Source of the DNA: Pseudonocardia hydrocarbonoxydans
Lineage (GTDB): Bacteria > Actinomycetota > Actinomycetes > Mycobacteriales > Pseudonocardiaceae
DNA: 64,000 nucleotides
Assembly: GCF_006539565.1 (NCBI RefSeq)
Contig: NZ_BJNG01000035.1
Coordinates: forward strand, 1-64,000
Direction of reading: 5' to 3'
Position 1 is the first letter of the stretch; each line of letters opens with the position of its first letter. This document shows positions 26,001 through 35,352 of this stretch, one piece after another. Below the pieces are notes generated by a model. That model searched no databases. It saw nothing but the letters and a program-made list of their open reading frames with translations, and was not told the origin of the DNA. A program made the position numbers and the translations under genes.

Positions 26001-26747
26001 TCACGAAGCGTGATCGCCAGGGTGCCCAGCGGAACGGCGGCGGTACAGCAGATCGCGGACGACACGTCCCTCGAGGTGGGCACGCTGCTCGAACTTGGTC
26101 ACCGGCCGCCATTCCGGGCGCGGATACCAGCCCTCCGGGGCGTCGGGGGCCGCGTTCACCAGAAGGTGTTCCTCCTCACACACGGTGCGCATCTGGGTCG
26201 CGTAGTCGGCCCAGTCCGTCGCCAGGTGCAGCGTGCCGCCGGGCGCCAGCCGGGACGCGACCAGCGCTGCGACCTCGGGCTGCACCAGGCGGCGCTTGCG
26301 GTGCCTGCGCTTGGGCCACGGGTCCGGGAAGAAGATCCGGACGGCGGCCAGCGAGCCATCCGGCACCCGCGTCCGCAGCAGCTCGACGGCGTCGCCACGC
26401 AGCAGCGCGAGGTTCGTCAGCCCCAGCTCCCCGACCCGCATGAGCAGCTGCGCCAGGCCGGGTTCGAAGACCTCGACGGCGAGGTGGTCGTGCTCCGGGG
26501 CGGCGGCAGCCAGCGCGGCGGTCGACTCCCCCATGCCGGACCCGATCTCCAGCACCAGCGGGGCGGTGCGGCCGAACCACGCGGGCGGGTCGTAGGCGAC
26601 GGTGCCCGCGACGACGTCGGCGACGTCGCGGCCCAGCACCGGCCACGAGCGGTCCCAGGCCCGCTGCTGCCCCTCGGTCAGCCGCGCGCGGTGGTGCACG
26701 AAGCTCATGATGCGGGGCCGGTCCTCGACCGGTGGGCGCGAGGTCAC
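26001..26747 (-). CDS. trmB: tRNA (guanine-N7-)-methyltransferase
   Basis: A 248-residue Rossmann-fold methyltransferase that makes m7G46 in tRNA. The SAM-binding motif LEIGSGMGES is at 66-75. The TrmB signature IFFPDPWPKRRHRKRRLVQ lies near 137-155, with the terminal HLATDWADYA and TKFEQRA blocks. GTG at 26747 is used; the first 13 residues are not conserved, and an ATG at residue 14 could also start. It is divergent from the gene at 26843. Confidence 0.95.
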   Translation of the reverse strand: MTSRPPVEDRPRIMSFVHHRARLTEGQQRAWDRSWPVLGRDVADVVAGTVAYDPPAWFGRTAPLVLEIGSGMGESTAALAAAAPEHDHLAVEVFEPGLAQLLMRVGELGLTNLALLRGDAVELLRTRVPDGSLAAVRIFFPDPWPKRRHRKRRLVQPEVAALVASRLAPGGTLHLATDWADYATQMRTVCEEEHLLVNAAPDAPEGWYPRPEWRPVTKFEQRAHLEGRVVRDLLYRRRSAGHPGDHAS

Positions 26748-26764
26748 GCGGGCTCCTTCGGGTG

Positions 26765-26779
26765 GAACGGGGACCGTTC
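26765..26779. promoter_or_regulatory. Palindrome in the trmB divergent promoter
   Basis: GAACGG-GGA-CCGTTC is an exact 6-bp inverted repeat in the 95-base gap between trmB and the gene at 26843; another CCGTTCC follows at 26791. It may be an operator; no regulator is known. Confidence 0.35.
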
Positions 26780-26842
26780 ACGATCGCACACCGTTCCCCC
26801 GATCCCCCGCGCGCCGGTGCCCGGGCCGTCACCCTCACCGGC

Positions 26843-27568
26843 ATGCCCGACCGCCATGCCGACGCCGTGCGCGCCCGGCGCCACGAGCTGCGCGCGCAGC
26901 GCGCCCTGCTGACGCCGGGCCGCACCGCCCTGCGCGACGCCCTCGCCGCCGCCCGCGCGACCGCGCTCGCCCGGGCCACGGCCGATCTCGCCGAGGTCCG
27001 CCGCGAGCTCGACCGGGCGGCCCGCCCCGCCGCGGCCGTCGCCGACGCGGCCCGGGCCGTGGAGACGGCCGCGTACCGGCGCTTCACCGACCTCGCGGTG
27101 GCCGCCGAGCGCGGCACGGCCGCCGACCGGGGCGTCGCGCTGCCGGTGCCCCCGGACGACCCGCCCCCGCCCGCCGCACCGGACCCGCCCGCCCCGCGGC
27201 GCACGGGGACGTGGGAGACCCTGGCCGACGCCGGCACCTGGCGACCCGCGGTGCTCCCGCTCGCGGCGGCCCCGCTCACCGGGTTCGCCGGCCCGTCGGT
27301 GGCCCTGCCCGCCGCGGGTGCGGCCGTGCTGGTGCTCGTCGCCGTCGTCCGGTCGCGCCGGGCCGCGGCCGACCGGGCGCGGCTGCGGCGCTGGAGCCTC
27401 GCCCTGCTCGCCGACACGCGCACCCGCGTCGACGCCGAGCTCGCCCGGCGGGCCGTCGCCCGGGCGGCGGCCGGGGCCGTCCGCCTCGACGCGGCCCTGG
27501 CCGGGCACCGCAGCGCGGTCGACGCCGAGCTGGCCGCCTTCGGACCCCGGGAGGCGGTCGGTGCGTGA
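26843..27568 (+). CDS. Uncharacterised coiled-coil protein with membrane hairpin
   Basis: A 241-residue Ala/Arg-rich protein I do not recognise. Residues 1-90 are a long helical, coiled-coil-like segment (VRRELDRAARPAAAVADAARAV). A Pro-rich linker follows (~105-130), then two short hydrophobic stretches (~150-175), and a second helical segment ends the protein. It might be a membrane-bound scaffold. ATG at 26843 has poor upstream ribosome-site sequence. The stop overlaps the next small gene by eight bases, so the two are probably one unit. Confidence 0.6.
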   Translation: MPDRHADAVRARRHELRAQRALLTPGRTALRDALAAARATALARATADLAEVRRELDRAARPAAAVADAARAVETAAYRRFTDLAVAAERGTAADRGVALPVPPDDPPPPAAPDPPAPRRTGTWETLADAGTWRPAVLPLAAAPLTGFAGPSVALPAAGAAVLVLVAVVRSRRAAADRARLRRWSLALLADTRTRVDAELARRAVARAAAGAVRLDAALAGHRSAVDAELAAFGPREAVGA

Positions 27569-27812
27569 TCCCCGCGACGACGCCTGCCCCGAGGTCACCG
27601 CGGGGTTCGACACCGACGACGACGGCACCCCCGACTCCCTGTTCTCCGAGGACGACTCGGGTGAGCTGTTCCTGCACACCGACCTCGACGGCGACGGACT
27701 CGCCGACCGCACCCTCGCCCTGCGCGCCGACGGCGACATCGACGCGGCGCCGTGCGACGACGACCCGCCCACGCTCGTCGAGGTGCTCACGAGGCTGCTG
27801 CGCTGGGGCTGA
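27561..27812 (+). CDS. Small acidic protein with DxDxDG repeats
   Basis: An 83-residue, very acidic protein. Two DxDxDG-type loops are visible, FDTDDDGTPDSLF and TDLDGDGLADRTL, resembling EF-hand or thrombospondin-type-3 calcium loops. No signal peptide. GTG at 27561 follows GGGAGG by six bases and overlaps the previous gene by eight bases, implying coupled translation. The function is unknown; metal binding is inferred only from the loops. Confidence 0.65.
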   Translation: MRDPRDDACPEVTAGFDTDDDGTPDSLFSEDDSGELFLHTDLDGDGLADRTLALRADGDIDAAPCDDDPPTLVEVLTRLLRWG

Positions 27813-27886
27813 CCGTGACCGGTCCGTGACCCGGAGCGGGTAGCCGTACGCATCCGCGCGAGCCCCGCCGGCCCGATCATGGCCCC

Positions 27887-29719
27887 ATGAGCAGCACAGC
27901 GGACCTGACGGCCGAGCTCGCGCGGCTGGCCCACCGGCTCGACCGCGTCGAGGCGCGGCTGGACTCGCTCGCCGCGCCGCACCCGGTCGCGAACGCGGAC
28001 GCGGTCACCGGGGTCCTGGAACGACCCCCGGTGCGGCACCCGGTCCCGCCGGGCCCGGCCGGGCCGCCGCCGTGGTGGGGTGCCCCCGCCGGGGGGCCGC
28101 CCCAGGGACAGCCCCCGGGCCCGTGGAACCCGCCCGGCGGCACCGGCCTGCCGCCCGCGCCGCCGTGGTTCGGCGGCGGCCCCGCGACCCCGCCCGCACG
28201 GGCGACCGCGGGCGGCGCCCGGCTCCTGGCCTGGACCGGCGGCGCGATGACGCTGCTGGGCGTGGTGCTGTTCCTGGTGCTCGCCGCCTCCCGCGGCTGG
28301 GGTTCGCCCGCCGCGCGGGTGTGGTCCGGGGCCGTGCTCGGCGCCGTACTGGTGGCCGTCGCGATGTGGATGCACCGCACCGAGGCCCGCCGCGGCGGTG
28401 CGACGGCCGTGGCCGGCACCGGTTTCGCGGCCCTGTACCTGGTGGTGGCGGCCGCGAACCGGCTCCTCGGGGTCCCCGAGGCGCTCGCCGTGGCGCTGGC
28501 CCTCGCGGTGGCCGCGGGCGGGCTGGCGCTGGCCGGCCGCTGGCGCTCGCCGCTGCTCGCCTCCGGCATCGTCGTCGGTGGTGCGGTGCTCGCCCCGGCG
28601 CTGGTCGAGGGTCCGCTGCTCGTGGCGCTGCTGCTGGCCCTGCAGCTGGCGGTGGCCGTGGTGGCGCTGCGCCACGGACCGCGCGGCGCCGCCTGGTCGT
28701 GGCCCGCCCTGCTCGCCGCGGCGGGTCCCGCACTGGGCGCGTCGATCGTCGCCTTCTCCACGGATCCGCTGCGGATCCCCGCCGTGCTCGCCGCCACCCT
28801 GCTGGGGCTCGCCGGCGCGGCGCTCGCCGTGCGCCGCCTGCCCGATGGCGTGGTGGCCGGGCTCGTCGCGCTGGCCCCGCTGCCCGCGCTGGCGCTGGCT
28901 CCCGAGCTCGACGGCTGGGGCGGCGCGGGCGTGGCCGCGGCGGTCGCGCTGCTGGTGCCCGCCCTGCTCGCGGTGCCCGGCGCCGGGCCGCGGCTGCGGG
29001 CGGCGGTCCTCGCGGTCGCCGGGGTCGGGGTGCTGGAGGCGGTGCTGGTCGCCCTGGACGGACCGGTCGCCACCGGCACGCTGCTGGCCGTCGCGATGGG
29101 CACGGCCGCCGTCGCCGTGGCCGTCGGCCACCGGCCCACGCTGGCTCTCGCGGCCGGGTTCGGCCTGGTCGGGACGCTGCTGGCGGTCGCCGTCGACGCA
29201 CCGGTGACCGCGCTCGTCGCCTTCCCCGCCGATCCCTTCGTCGTCGACGGCCTGGCCCGCACGGGTGCGCTGGTGGGCGGCGCGGTGGTGTCGCTGCTGG
29301 TGCTGCTCACGGCCGTGGTCCTCACGGTCGCCGCGGGGCGGCTGGGCCTGGTGCGGCCGGACTCCGCGACCGCGGGGATCTGGGTGCCGCTCGGGGTGGC
29401 CGGCCTGTACGGCACGGCCGGGCTCGCCGTGTCGCTGGCGCTGCTGGTGTCGCCGGAGCGGACCGCGTTCACGGTCGGGCACGCCGTCGTCACCGTGTCC
29501 TGGACGGTGCTGGCGCTGGTGCTGCTCGCCCGCGGTCTGCGGCGGCCTGCGCTGCGGGTGACCGGGCTGGTGCTGGTGGCGGGGGCCGTCGCCAAGCTGG
29601 TGCTGTTCGACCTGGTCGTGCTCGACGGACTGGCGCAGGTCGCGGCGTTCCTCGGCGCCGGGCTGGTGCTGCTGGCCGCGGGAACCCGCTACGCCCGGAT
29701 GGTCGCCGAGGCCGGGTAG
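27887..29719 (+). CDS. DUF2339 polytopic membrane protein
   Basis: A 610-residue protein. The N-terminal coiled coil (LARLAHRLDRVEARLDSLA) leads to a Pro/Gly-rich linker (~45-100), then about 15-18 short Ala/Leu/Val-rich membrane helices fill the rest. This is the DUF2339 architecture, including AGTGFAALYLVVAAANRL. Function unknown; a transporter or polymer-handling role is a guess. It is not overlapped with its neighbours. Confidence 0.82.
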   Translation: MSSTADLTAELARLAHRLDRVEARLDSLAAPHPVANADAVTGVLERPPVRHPVPPGPAGPPPWWGAPAGGPPQGQPPGPWNPPGGTGLPPAPPWFGGGPATPPARATAGGARLLAWTGGAMTLLGVVLFLVLAASRGWGSPAARVWSGAVLGAVLVAVAMWMHRTEARRGGATAVAGTGFAALYLVVAAANRLLGVPEALAVALALAVAAGGLALAGRWRSPLLASGIVVGGAVLAPALVEGPLLVALLLALQLAVAVVALRHGPRGAAWSWPALLAAAGPALGASIVAFSTDPLRIPAVLAATLLGLAGAALAVRRLPDGVVAGLVALAPLPALALAPELDGWGGAGVAAAVALLVPALLAVPGAGPRLRAAVLAVAGVGVLEAVLVALDGPVATGTLLAVAMGTAAVAVAVGHRPTLALAAGFGLVGTLLAVAVDAPVTALVAFPADPFVVDGLARTGALVGGAVVSLLVLLTAVVLTVAAGRLGLVRPDSATAGIWVPLGVAGLYGTAGLAVSLALLVSPERTAFTVGHAVVTVSWTVLALVLLARGLRRPALRVTGLVLVAGAVAKLVLFDLVVLDGLAQVAAFLGAGLVLLAAGTRYARMVAEAG

Positions 29720-29744
29720 GGCGCGGGCGGGATAGGTTCGGGCC

Positions 29745-31247
29745 ATGCCAGACCTGGACCCGGTGTTCGCGGGCCTGCCCCTCACCGCCCTCGCCGACGC
29801 CGCCCTGTCCCGCGCCCGCGACCTCGGGGCGCAGCACGCCGACCTGCGGGTGGAGCGGATCGTCACGCAGTCGGTGGACCTGCGCGACGGCCGCGTCACC
29901 GGGGTCGCCGACGACGTGACGGTCGGCCTGGCCGTCCGCGTGATCGTCGACGGGGTGTGGGGCTTCGCCTCGCACGGCGACCTCACCCCCTCCCGGGCCG
30001 CGGCCACCGCGGAGCGCGCGGTGGCCGTCGCCCGGACGCTGGCGCCCGTCGCGGTGGAGCGGGTGGAGCGGGCCGACGAGCCGGTGCACGTCGCCGAGTG
30101 GGTGTCCGCCTACGACGTCGACCCGTTCACGGTGCCGACCCGGGAGAAGGTGGAGCTGCTCACCGAGTGGAGCCACCGCCTGCTCGCCTCCGACGGCGTC
30201 GACCACGTGCAGGCCGGCGTCGCGCAGGTGCGGGAGAACAAGTTCTACGCCGACCTCACCGGCACCCGCACCACCCAGCAGCGGGTGCGGATCTCCCCGA
30301 CGTTCACCGCCACCTCCGTCGACCGCGGGGCCGGGGCGTTCGAGACGATGAGCACGCTCGCCCCGCCCGTCGGCCGCGGCTGGGAGTACCTCACGGGGAC
30401 GGGCTGGGACTGGGACGCCGAGCTCGCGCAGGTGCCCGAGCTGCTGGCCGAGAAGACGAAGTCCCCGAGCGTGCAGGCCGGACCCTACGACCTGGTCATC
30501 GACCCCACGAACCTGTGGCTGACGATCCACGAGTCGGTCGGGCACGCCACCGAGTACGACCGGGCGATCGGCTACGAGGCCGCGTACGCCGGCTCCAGCT
30601 TCGCCACCCCCGACCTGCTCGGGACGCTGCGCTACGGCTCGGAGCACATGCACGTCACCGGCGACCGGACGCAGCCGCACGGCCTCGCGACCGTCGGCTA
30701 CGACGACGACGGCGTGGCCACCTCGACGTTCGACCTCGTGCGCGACGGCGTGCTGGTCGGCTACCAGCTCGACCGCACGTTCGCCCCCCGCCTGGGCCTC
30801 GAGCGCTCCAACGGCTGCGCGTTCGCCGACTCCCCGCACCACGTGCCGATCCAGCGCATGGCCAACGTGTCGCTGCAGCCCGACCCGGTGCGCGACACCT
30901 CCACCGCCGAGCTGATCGCGGGCGTCGAGCGCGGGATCTACGTCGTCGGCGACAAGTCCTGGTCGATCGACATGCAGCGCTACAACTTCCAGTTCACCGG
31001 CCAGCGCTTCTTCCGGATCGAGAACGGGGAGCTGGCCGGGCAGCTGCGCGACGTCGCCTACCAGGCCACCACCACCGACTTCTGGGGCTCGCTCGACGCC
31101 GTCGGCGGCCCGTCGACGTGGGTGCTGCACGGCGCGATGAACTGCGGCAAGGCCCAACCCGGGCAGGTGGCGGCGGTGAGCCACGGCTGCCCGTCGGCCC
31201 GGTTCCGCGGCGTCGCCGTGCTCAACACCCAGGAGGAGGGCTCGTGA
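29745..31247 (+). CDS. tldD: Metalloprotease TldD
   Basis: A 500-residue TldD subunit of the TldD/TldE protease, which processes unfolded peptides and some antibiotic precursors. The zinc motif HESVGH is at 262-267, with the third-ligand region ERSNGCAFADSPHHVPIQRM further on. Family blocks VGLAVRVIVDGVWGFASHG at the start and MNCGKAQPGQ at the end are present. The stop overlaps the tldE start by one base, so the two subunits are coupled. Confidence 0.95.
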   Translation: MPDLDPVFAGLPLTALADAALSRARDLGAQHADLRVERIVTQSVDLRDGRVTGVADDVTVGLAVRVIVDGVWGFASHGDLTPSRAAATAERAVAVARTLAPVAVERVERADEPVHVAEWVSAYDVDPFTVPTREKVELLTEWSHRLLASDGVDHVQAGVAQVRENKFYADLTGTRTTQQRVRISPTFTATSVDRGAGAFETMSTLAPPVGRGWEYLTGTGWDWDAELAQVPELLAEKTKSPSVQAGPYDLVIDPTNLWLTIHESVGHATEYDRAIGYEAAYAGSSFATPDLLGTLRYGSEHMHVTGDRTQPHGLATVGYDDDGVATSTFDLVRDGVLVGYQLDRTFAPRLGLERSNGCAFADSPHHVPIQRMANVSLQPDPVRDTSTAELIAGVERGIYVVGDKSWSIDMQRYNFQFTGQRFFRIENGELAGQLRDVAYQATTTDFWGSLDAVGGPSTWVLHGAMNCGKAQPGQVAAVSHGCPSARFRGVAVLNTQEEGS

Positions 31248-32623
31248 TGCGGCCGCAGGAGATCGTCGAGCGGACGCTGGCGGCGGCGGCGCACCTGCAC
31301 GGGTGCGCCGTGGTCGTGCAGGAGTCGAGCGAGGCCGTGCTGCGCTGGGCGAACTCGACGATGACCACCAACGGGCACACCACGTCGGGCCGGGTCACGG
31401 TGATCGCGATGGTGGCCGTCGAGGGCGGGACGGCGGCGGGCGTCGTCAGCTCCAGCGTGGCCGTCACCGACCCGGCGCAGCTCGCCGACCTGGTGCGCGC
31501 CGCGGAGGCCTCGGCGCGCGACGCCGGGCCCGCGCAGGACGCGATGCCGCTGCCCGACCCGTCGGAGACCGACCCCACCTGGGACGACCCCGCGGCCGAG
31601 ACCTCGATCGGCGTCTACGGGACGTTCGCCGAGGGCCTGGCCGAGGTGCTCGCCGGGCCGCAGCGCCAGTACGGCTTCGCCAGCCACGAGCTGGCCACGA
31701 CGTGGCTGGGCACCTCGGCCGGGGTGCGGCGGCGCTGGGTGCAGCCGACCGGCTCGGTGGAGCTGAACGCGAAGACCCCCGACCTGTCCGGGTCGGCGTG
31801 GGTGGGGGCGTCGACGGCGGACTTCACCGACGTGGACGTCGTCGACCTCGCCGCGCAGGCCGCGCGCCGGCTGGACTGGGGCAAGCGGAAGGTGACGCTG
31901 CCCGCGGGCCGGTACGAGACGCTGCTGCCGCCCTCGGCCGTGTCCGACCTGATGATCTACCTGGCCTGGTCGATGGAGGGCCGGCCCGCCCAGGAGGGTC
32001 GCAGCGCCCTGTCCGGCCCCGACGGCACCCGGGTCGGCGAGCGCCTGACGGGGCTGCCCCTGACGCTGGCCTGCGACCCGGCGGCCCCCGGCCTGGCGTA
32101 CGAGCCGTTCCTCACCACCACCCGCTCCGGCGACGGCGTCTCGGTCTTCGACAACGGCGCACCGACCCGCCGCGTCGACTGGGTCCGGGAGGGCGTGATC
32201 GCCGAGCTCGGCTGGTCGCGGGCGGAGGCCGCGGAGTTCGGCACGACCTTCACCCCGCCCGGCGACAACCTGCTGCTCACCGGGGGCTCGGACGCGTCGC
32301 TGGAGGAGATGGCCGGGCGCACCGGGCGCGGCCTGCTGCTGACCTGCCTCTGGTACATCCGGCTCGTCGACCCGGCGTCGCTGCTGCTCACCGGGCTGAC
32401 CCGGGACGGCGTGTACCTCGTGGAGGACGGCGAGGTCGTCGGCGAGGTCGACCACAACTTCCGCTTCAACCACTCCCCGCTCGACGTCCTGCGCTCGGCC
32501 ACCGAGGTCGGCGCCACGGAGCGGACGCTGCCGCGGGAGTGGAAGGACTGGTTCACCCGCGCCGCCATGCCGCCGGTGCGGGTGCCGGACTTCACGATGT
32601 CGTCGGTATCGCTCGGTCGCTGA
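31247..32623 (+). CDS. pmbA: TldE/PmbA partner protein
   Basis: A 458-residue non-catalytic partner of TldD: same fold but no HExxxH. Seen are the N-terminal nucleophile-like region, ETLLPPSAVSDLMIYLAWSM in place of the zinc helix, and GRGLLLTCLWYIRLVDPASLLLTGLTRDG and VDHNFRFNHSPLDVL near the end. ATG at 31247 is chosen from the AGGAGGAGGG ribosome site; a GTG one codon earlier is possible. The TldD/TldE heterodimer encloses substrate in a central cavity. Confidence 0.93.
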   Translation: MRPQEIVERTLAAAAHLHGCAVVVQESSEAVLRWANSTMTTNGHTTSGRVTVIAMVAVEGGTAAGVVSSSVAVTDPAQLADLVRAAEASARDAGPAQDAMPLPDPSETDPTWDDPAAETSIGVYGTFAEGLAEVLAGPQRQYGFASHELATTWLGTSAGVRRRWVQPTGSVELNAKTPDLSGSAWVGASTADFTDVDVVDLAAQAARRLDWGKRKVTLPAGRYETLLPPSAVSDLMIYLAWSMEGRPAQEGRSALSGPDGTRVGERLTGLPLTLACDPAAPGLAYEPFLTTTRSGDGVSVFDNGAPTRRVDWVREGVIAELGWSRAEAAEFGTTFTPPGDNLLLTGGSDASLEEMAGRTGRGLLLTCLWYIRLVDPASLLLTGLTRDGVYLVEDGEVVGEVDHNFRFNHSPLDVLRSATEVGATERTLPREWKDWFTRAAMPPVRVPDFTMSSVSLGR

Positions 32624-32810
32624 GGACGTCCCGTCGGGCGATCCGTCGTACACCCGGCCGGGGTGACCGGTCGCACACGGCGCGTGATGGACACCATCGG
32701 GCGACGCCCGGCGCGCCGATGCGGACCCGGCCGGGGTGCGTGCCGTTGACTGGGTGAACGCGCCGACGACGTCGCGGGACAACCGGTTCGAGCCCGAGAG
32801 GGGCGTGCCC

Positions 32811-33149
32811 GTGCCCTACGAGATGGTCAGCGCCTACACGCTGCTGGTCGGCCAGACCGACGGCGAGCCCAGCGTCAGCGTGCACACCACCGCCGACGAC
32901 GCGTGGCGGACCCTCGACCGGGTGGTCCGCGAACACTGCAACATGCGCCCCCGGCCGCGGCGGCGCGCCGACGCCGACGCCACCACCCGCCTGGCCAACG
33001 CCTGGCGTGCGGGCGACCCGGAGAACCGGTACTGGAACGTCACGACGCACCGGCTGCCGGTCCCGGTGCCCGAGATCGCGCGGCACCCGGTGCCCGTGGA
33101 GCCGGCGCCCACGCTGGTGCGGGCCACGTCGCGATGGATCTTCGGCTGA
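32811..33149 (+). CDS. Uncharacterised actinobacterial protein
   Basis: A 112-residue protein with no recognised domain. It begins VPYEMVSAYTLLVG and contains a helical segment (TADDAWRTLDRVVREHC) and a Pro/Val-rich end. GTG at 32811 lies nine bases after GAGAGG; an in-frame GTG six bases upstream is too close to it. It is convergent with the TetR gene, and an imperfect shared hairpin (33148-33180) overlaps both gene ends. Confidence 0.55.
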   Translation: MPYEMVSAYTLLVGQTDGEPSVSVHTTADDAWRTLDRVVREHCNMRPRPRRRADADATTRLANAWRAGDPENRYWNVTTHRLPVPVPEIARHPVPVEPAPTLVRATSRWIFG

Positions 33150-33165
33150 CGCGGTCCCGCCCCGG

Positions 33166-33711
33166 TCACGACCCCGCGTCGGGGAGGTAGCGGCGCATCC
33201 GGGCCAGCAGGTCCTCCACCCCGAGGCCGGGTGGGAGCGGCGTGCCGGTGAGGGTGCGCAGGTAGAGACCGTCGCCCACGAGCTGGGCGAGCCAGGCGAG
33301 CACCGGGTCGTCGAGCTCGGCCCGCAGCGCGGCGAACGCGTCGGCGTCGACCTCGGCGAGCACCTCCCGGATCGTCCGTCCCGTGCTGCTGCCCTCGGAG
33401 ATCCGCAGGACGGCGAGGTAGGTGCGCGTGACGCCCCCGGGCACCCCGCCGCCGGGCGCGGACGTGCGCAGGTAGTAGGCGACGGCGCCGTCGGGCGCGG
33501 TGCGGATGGCGTCGGCGTCGGCAGCGCTGCGCTCGCGCAGCCGGTCGAGCAGGCCGGTGACCAGCGCGTCCTTCGAGGCGAAGTGGTAGAGCAACCCGCC
33601 CTTGGAGACCTCGGCCGCGGCGGCGACGGCGTCGAGGGTGGCCGAGCCGGGGCCGTGGTCGATCAGGAGCGTCTCGTACGCGTCCAGCACGCGGTCGCGG
33701 GCGCCGGTCAT
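33166..33711 (-). CDS. TetR/AcrR family repressor
   Basis: A 181-residue TetR-type regulator. The N-terminal helix-turn-helix is clear (SATLDAVAAAAEVSKGGLLYHFASKDAL), and the C-terminal ligand domain resembles the TetR_C_33-like group. It is divergent from an MFS efflux gene with 99 bases between, and a near-perfect palindrome lies in that gap. The usual model is repression of the exporter and of itself, released by an exported drug. The ligand is unknown. Confidence 0.9.
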   Translation of the reverse strand: MTGARDRVLDAYETLLIDHGPGSATLDAVAAAAEVSKGGLLYHFASKDALVTGLLDRLRERSAADADAIRTAPDGAVAYYLRTSAPGGGVPGGVTRTYLAVLRISEGSSTGRTIREVLAEVDADAFAALRAELDDPVLAWLAQLVGDGLYLRTLTGTPLPPGLGVEDLLARMRRYLPDAGS

Positions 33712-33772
33712 CGGGCGAGTCTAGGTGGGCGAGCCCACCACGCGTCCGGCCAGGGAATACCCGGCGCTACTG

Positions 33773-33788
33773 TACCGTCTGGACGGTA
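33773..33788. promoter_or_regulatory. Candidate TetR operator
   Basis: TACCGTC-TG-GACGGTA, exact 7-bp arms with a 2-base centre, extended by CTG on the left and CAG further right. It is 22 bases before the MFS ATG and 62 bases before the TetR start, well placed to control both. Confidence 0.7.
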
Positions 33789-33810
33789 TACAGACGCGTA
33801 AGGAACCCCG

Positions 33811-35352
33811 ATGACCGTCACCGCTCCCCGTCCCGTCCGCCCGTCCGCCCGCGCCTGGGCCGGGCTCGCCGTGTTGTTCCTACCCACCCTGCTGGTGGCG
33901 ATCGACAACACCGTGCTGAGCTTCGCGCTGCCCGCGATCAGCGCGGCGGTGTCGCCCTCGGCCACGCAGCAGCTGTGGATCGTCGACGCCTACCCGCTCG
34001 TGCTCGCGGGCCTGCTCGTCACGATGGGCACGCTCGGCGACCGCATCGGCCGCCGCCGGACGCTGCTGATCGGCGTCGCCGGGTTCGGGGCCGTGTCGCT
34101 GGCCGCGGCGTTCGCGACCGACGCCGCCCAGCTCGTCGCCGCCCGCGCCCTGCTCGGCTTCTTCGGCGCCATGCTCATGCCCGCGACGCTCGCGCTGCTG
34201 CGCACGCTGTTCCCCGACCGCACGCAGCGGCGCACCGCCGTCGCCATCTGGGCGACCGGCTTCGCGGCGGGGGCCGCGGTCGGGCCGATCGTCGGCGGGC
34301 TGCTGCTCGCGCACTTCTGGTGGGGCGCGGTCTTCCTGGTGAACGTGCCGCTCATGCTGCTGATCCTGGTGGCGGGCGCGGTGCTGCTGCCCGAGTCGCG
34401 GATGGAGCGGCCGGGCCGCCTCGACCCCTACGGCGTGCTGCTGTCGCTGCTCGCGATGGGCCCCACGGTGCTGGCGATCAAGACCGTGGCCCACGACGGC
34501 GTCACCGGCTCCGCGGTGCTCGCGCTGCTGGTCGGCGCCGGGGCGGGCGTGCTGTTCGTCCGCCGGGCGCGCGCCCGGCTCGCCGCGGGTGAGGAGCCGC
34601 TGCTCGACGTCACCCTGTTCGCCTCGCCGGTGCTGCGCCTGTCCGCACTCGCCAACGCGACGACGATGTTCGCGCTCACCGGGCTGCTGTTCTTCTCCGC
34701 CCAGTACCTGCTGCTGGTCGCCGGCCTCGACCCGCTCGACGCCGGGCTGGTCCTGCTCCCCGGCTTCGTGACGACGGCGGTGGCCGGGCTCACGGCGAGC
34801 CGGCTCGCCCGTCGCTACCCGCTGCGGCTGCTGGTGCCGACCGGCCTGCTGCTCGCCGCGGCCGGGTTCGGGCTGTGCACGCAGTTGGGCGGGTCGTCCG
34901 CCGTCGGGGTGCTGGCCGTCTCCGCGGTGCTCGTCGGCGCCGGGATCGGGCTGTCGGAGACGATCACCAACGACGCCATCCTCGCGGCCGCCCCCGCCGA
35001 CCGGGCCGGTTCGGCGTCGGCGGTGTCGGAGACGGCCTACGAGATCGGGGCCGTGCTCGGCACGGCCGTGCTGGGCAGCGTGCTCGCCGCGGCGTACCGG
35101 CGCGGGGTCGCGGTGCCGGAGGGGATCGGCCCGACCTGGGCCGACGCCGCGCACGAGACGCTGGGCGGCGCGATCGGGACCGCACAACGCGTCCCTGGTG
35201 TCGACGGCGAGGCGCTGCTCTCCTCGGCCCGCGCCGCGTTCGACGCGGGCGTGGAGCTGACCGCGCTGGTCGGGTCCGGGGTGCTCGTGGCCGTCGCGGC
35301 CACCGTGGTGGTGGGACTCAGAGCTGCTTCGGGATCACCGGCTGGGTGCTGA
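33811..35352 (+). CDS. MFS drug exporter (DHA2 / QacA-SmvA type)
   Basis: A 513-residue, 14-helix major facilitator of the drug:H+ antiporter-2 group. The helix-1 motif LLVAIDNTVLSFALPAI and motif A (GDRIGRRRTLL) are clear; motif C-like GFAAGAAVGPIVGG is in helix 5. It probably exports cationic or lipophilic compounds. It follows the TetR operator, and its last 35 bases overlap the convergent gene at 35318. Confidence 0.93.
   Translation: MTVTAPRPVRPSARAWAGLAVLFLPTLLVAIDNTVLSFALPAISAAVSPSATQQLWIVDAYPLVLAGLLVTMGTLGDRIGRRRTLLIGVAGFGAVSLAAAFATDAAQLVAARALLGFFGAMLMPATLALLRTLFPDRTQRRTAVAIWATGFAAGAAVGPIVGGLLLAHFWWGAVFLVNVPLMLLILVAGAVLLPESRMERPGRLDPYGVLLSLLAMGPTVLAIKTVAHDGVTGSAVLALLVGAGAGVLFVRRARARLAAGEEPLLDVTLFASPVLRLSALANATTMFALTGLLFFSAQYLLLVAGLDPLDAGLVLLPGFVTTAVAGLTASRLARRYPLRLLVPTGLLLAAAGFGLCTQLGGSSAVGVLAVSAVLVGAGIGLSETITNDAILAAAPADRAGSASAVSETAYEIGAVLGTAVLGSVLAAAYRRGVAVPEGIGPTWADAAHETLGGAIGTAQRVPGVDGEALLSSARAAFDAGVELTALVGSGVLVAVAATVVVGLRAASGSPAGC

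Noticed and set aside
26744..30007. 1087-codon open frame on the minus strand
   Set aside because: Low-complexity Gly/Arg/His text lying antisense to four plausible genes; no motif.
33148..33180. Strong terminator between the gene at 32811 and the TetR gene
   Set aside because: Only seven paired bases around a 19-base loop, and both arms overlap coding ends; weak evidence.
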